Positions 61,115 through 64,000 of a DNA stretch of 64,000 bases are shown here, in pieces. The notes beneath the pieces were generated by a model. It had not been told where the DNA came from. It ran no database searches and worked only from the letters and a program-made list of their open reading frames with translations. This stretch comes from Sodiomyces alkalinus F11 (taxonomy: Eukaryota; Ascomycota; Sordariomycetes; Glomerellales; Plectosphaerellaceae), in assembly GCF_003711515.1 (NCBI RefSeq), contig NW_021167083.1, forward strand, positions 178,712-242,711, read 5' to 3'. A program made the position numbers and the translations under genes. Every line of letters starts with the position of its first letter. Position 1 is the first letter of the stretch.

Positions 61115-64000
61115 ATGACGTCCAAATACAAGGACAAGGACGGCGACGTTGTCCTCACCTTCAATGCTCAATGGGTGGCTTGGGCCCACACCATCTCGGC
61201 ATACAGTAAGTAAAGGACGCACTTCTGGCACTTGTCGTCCGCAGAAGAAATGTCGCCTAATTGATCTGCGCAACAGCGGCGTTCATCGGCGCCTTCGTCG
61301 TCGGCGTCGCCCTCCATTATCACAAGATTGTCCAAAATGAGTGGTTCGGATACCCCGAAGAATGGTTCCCCTCGGTATCGGCAACCATTGGCGACCGATA
61401 CCCCGAGCGGTCTGTCTTTATGGTTTGGATCGCCATCACATCCGGTCCCCGGTTCGCCCTCGTCGGTCTATGGTACCTCCTCACCCGGAAACCCGGCCAG
61501 AGGCTGCCCGGGTTCGTGTTCGCCATGGGCATTCTCCGGACTCTGACGTGCGGCGGCTTCACGTACGTCACCTCCACCGACGACCATGACTGGCACGACA
61601 TCTTCATGATCTGCTACATCATCGCCACGTTGCCCTGGACTCTGGGCTGCATTGCCCTGAGCCCTCCGAACCCCAGGGCCATCCGGTACCGCAAGATCAT
61701 CGCGAGCTCCTTCTTCGGCACCCTCGTGCCCCTCATCTACTTCTTCATTCAGCATAAAGTGCATCGGGTACCCGGAGGTATGGCGCAGAAGATTCCTCCG
61801 AAACGCATTTTTCTTCTTCTCGGTACTGACTCGCAATCCAGCCTATACCATCTATGCTTTCTTCGAATGGGCGCTTATTCTCTTCGACGTTGCCTTTGAC
61901 ACGGTTGCAATTATTGACTTTGACACTTTTGAAGTGGTAATCAAGGATGTCAAGGGCTCGAGCAAGGGGTACGTTCAATGGCTTCCGAAATAGTCAGTGT
62001 ACATATGTACAGCCTCGGGGCAATATATACTGTTTATGAGGGCTTTGGTTCTAAAATTTCGTTACAGTGAGAACCGATCGACTGTCCCTTCCGCCGTTAT
62101 CGAAAAAGAGTACGTCTCCACCTCCTTTTTCCAGTCTGTTCTGATGTGTATGCCGTCGGGTTGCTAACCCTTCATCCAGGAAAGCAAAGGCGACCGGTGG
62201 CATCTTCGCCGTCCACTTCACCTGGAGCGAAGCCCTCGACACGGCTGCCGAGGTCTACCATGGCTTTATCTTCTGGTCTCTGCTCACGAGCCTCGGGGTT
62301 ACCGTCTGGTATTTCCCTCTGTGGCACATGGGCATTTCCGGCTACGAGGCGTTGGTCATGTGCACGATTGCTCCCTCCTTGCTCGCCATCAAGCCTCTTC
62401 GCCGCCTAGTCGTGTCGAACCAGCGCCTGGTTCATCTGCTCTCGATGGTGGGCATGGTAGCGTACAAGATCGACAGCCCCGTCAAACGTCTCTTCGCGGT
62501 CTCTTTCGGGCTCTCCATGTCTTGCCTCGGCTGGGCCGCCACGCTCTTCGGAGAATCGGTTCACGAGGGCCGGCTCGAGTCGAAGGTCCTGGCGTGGGCG
62601 ATCGGCCTCATCCTATCCTCCACTCTCAAGTTCGCTTGGTACACCAACAACCCCGTGTGGCCCATCATGCATGCCGCTAACGGCGGTTGGAATGGAATCG
62701 GCGGTATTCTGGCCGTCCTGGCCGTGTTCCGCTTCACGCGCAAGGGATCCCTGACGAGCGGAGAGGCCGGCGCGGACTCGCAACGCGGCGGCTCTTCGGT
62801 GCTGGCCGCTTGTGGCTTCGGCGGTCTGCTCTTCGGCCTGCACTCCCTCTTGTCGGACACGAGCACCATGATCCTCTGGGTCTGGGAGGGCTATCCGATT
62901 CGTGGGCCGACTGCGAACACGTTCGGCTGGATGACCGCTATCGCCATGACCGTGGGCGTCCTCGTCGGGCTCTACCGGCCTTCGCTCACGACGACTTGGA
63001 CGGCGTATGGTATTGGGTGTGTTGGAGCGGCCGTCGTGACCTTCTACCACAACTGGTTCGGTTACTCCGGAGCGCTGGCCATCGCCGTCTACCTGATGGC
63101 GCTATCGGTGCCTTTCCTCTCCAACGCTTCGAAGAGGAACCCGGCGGTCGTGTTCGGCCTGGGCTTCTTCATCTACAACTTTATGGTTCTCTTCCACGTC
63201 TGGGTCGTCGCCTACGCTTTTGTTCCGGGCGGACCCCTCGTCCGGGAACACACCGACTGGGTGATGGCGACGATGATGCTGCTTATCGGATGTGGCGTCC
63301 TCGATCTGATCTCGACGACCAAGTCCCCCCGGCGCAAGACGCAGCGCCCGTCGGCTTCGACGTCGCAGCGGAGGAAATTCCACACGGTGGCCGTCGGACT
63401 CGTCAACGTGTTCTTCCTGGCAGCGGCATTCATGCGGTTCCCGGCGAATGACTACAAGCCCTACCACCCGGAGGACCGACTCATTACGGCGGGCATGTGG
63501 ACCATTCATTTCTCGCTCGACAACGACATGTGGTCGTCCGAGTACCGTCTGCGGGATCTGATCAAGGAGATGGAGCTGGACGTGATCGGTCTGGTGGAGT
63601 CGGACAATCAGCGGATCATCATGGGCAACCGCGACTCGACGCAGTTCCTGGCGGAAGACCTGGGCATGTACGTCGACTACGGTCCGGGCCCCGACAAGCA
63701 CACGTGGGGCTCGGCGCTGCTCTCCAAGTTCCCGATCCTCCGGTCGGAGCACCACCTGCTCCCGTCGCCGGTGGGCGAGCTGGCGCCGGCCATCTGGGCG
63801 ACGTTGGACGTGTACGGGCGGGAGGTGGACGTGTTCGTGTTCCACTCGGGGCAGGAGGAGGACCCGGAGGACCGACGGCTGCAGGCCGAGTACATGTCGC
63901 GGCTGATGGGGTCGACGACCCGGCCGGCCATCCTGCTGAGCTACCTGGTGACGAAGCCGCTGCGGGGCAACTACAACACGTACGTGAGCGCCGAGTCGGG
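61115..64000 (+). CDS. CWH43: Cwh43-type GPI-anchor ceramide remodelling protein, 3' end cut by window
   Basis: Five exons visible (61115-61205, 61277-61777, 61842-61968, 62068-62109, 62180 to the window end), 861 complete codons with no stop. Cwh43 is a multi-spanning ER/plasma-membrane protein that puts ceramide into the lipid of GPI anchors; yeast mutants are hypersensitive to calcofluor white. Residues 1 to about 240 are the PGAP2/Frag1-like domain (F-N-A-Q-W-V-A-W-A-H-T, G-P-R-F-A-L-V-G-L-W-Y, Y-A-F-F-E-W-A-L-I-L-F-D). Exon 5 opens with G-G-I-F-A-V-H-F-T-W-S-E-A-L and many TM helices, then a large extracytosolic domain of endonuclease/exonuclease/phosphatase type from about residue 690 (M-W-T-I-H-F-S-L-D-N-D-M-W, D-V-I-G-L-V-E-S-D, T-W-G-S-A-L-L-S-K-F-P-I). 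The N- and C-domains are fused as in fungi, whereas animals have separate PGAP2 and CWH43-C. All donor/acceptor phases agree. Confidence 0.94.

Overview
The window is nuclear DNA of a filamentous ascomycete (Pezizomycotina, most likely a Sordariomycete; I cannot fix the genus). Reasons: short spliceosomal introns (61-178 nt) with GTRNGT-type donors and CTRAC-type branch sites, a dispersed 5S rRNA gene, fungal-type Dhh1, Swi1, APC1, Vps41 and Cwh43 proteins, 2EXR and DUF6594 proteins found mainly in fungi, secreted GH11 and CE4 enzymes, and an AT-shifted copia retrotransposon with the C-to-T signature of repeat-induced point mutation (RIP).

Layout. 1-4548 is the internal part of a RIP-degraded Ty1/copia element and about 4549-5060 its right LTR; the left end lies outside the window. 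From 6.0 kb on the DNA is gene-bearing: a conserved protein of unknown function (6.0-7.2 kb, +), an LrgA/LrgB-type membrane protein in five exons (7.8-10.1 kb, -), a multi-TM membrane protein (11.1-12.2 kb, +) and a 2EXR protein (12.6-13.8 kb, -). A gene-poor stretch with a 600-base assembly gap follows (13.8-17.5 kb). Then come DHH1 (-), a J-domain protein (+), mitochondrial GatB/PET112 (-), a DUF6594 membrane protein (+), a GH11 xylanase (-), a 3.8-kb intergenic region with a degenerate ~54-bp tandem repeat and an intact 5S rRNA gene, a CE4 polysaccharide deacetylase (+), VPS41 (-), APC1 (+), eIF3e (-), mitochondrial ribosomal protein mL49 (+) and an ARID-type SWI1 (-). A second gene-free stretch (54.3-59.3 kb) leads to UTP6 (-) and CWH43 (+, cut by the window end).

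From DHH1 to SWI1 the eleven genes alternate strictly between strands, so each pair is either divergent (shared promoter region) or convergent (facing 3' ends). Most genes are housekeeping: mRNA decay, mitochondrial translation (GatB, mL49), vacuolar fusion (HOPS), the anaphase-promoting complex, translation initiation, chromatin remodelling, rRNA processing and GPI-anchor lipid remodelling. The accessory content is the retrotransposon and the xylanase/deacetylase pair, which flank one long intergenic region and may form a small wall-polysaccharide module. I did not find a clearly new defence or biosynthetic system. The most unusual items are the histidine-rich insertion directly after HPD in the J-domain protein, the degenerate 54-bp repeat array, and introns or alternative splice sites that keep the reading frame. 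Exon boundaries were read by eye from splice consensus and checked for phase continuity; they have not been tested against transcripts.
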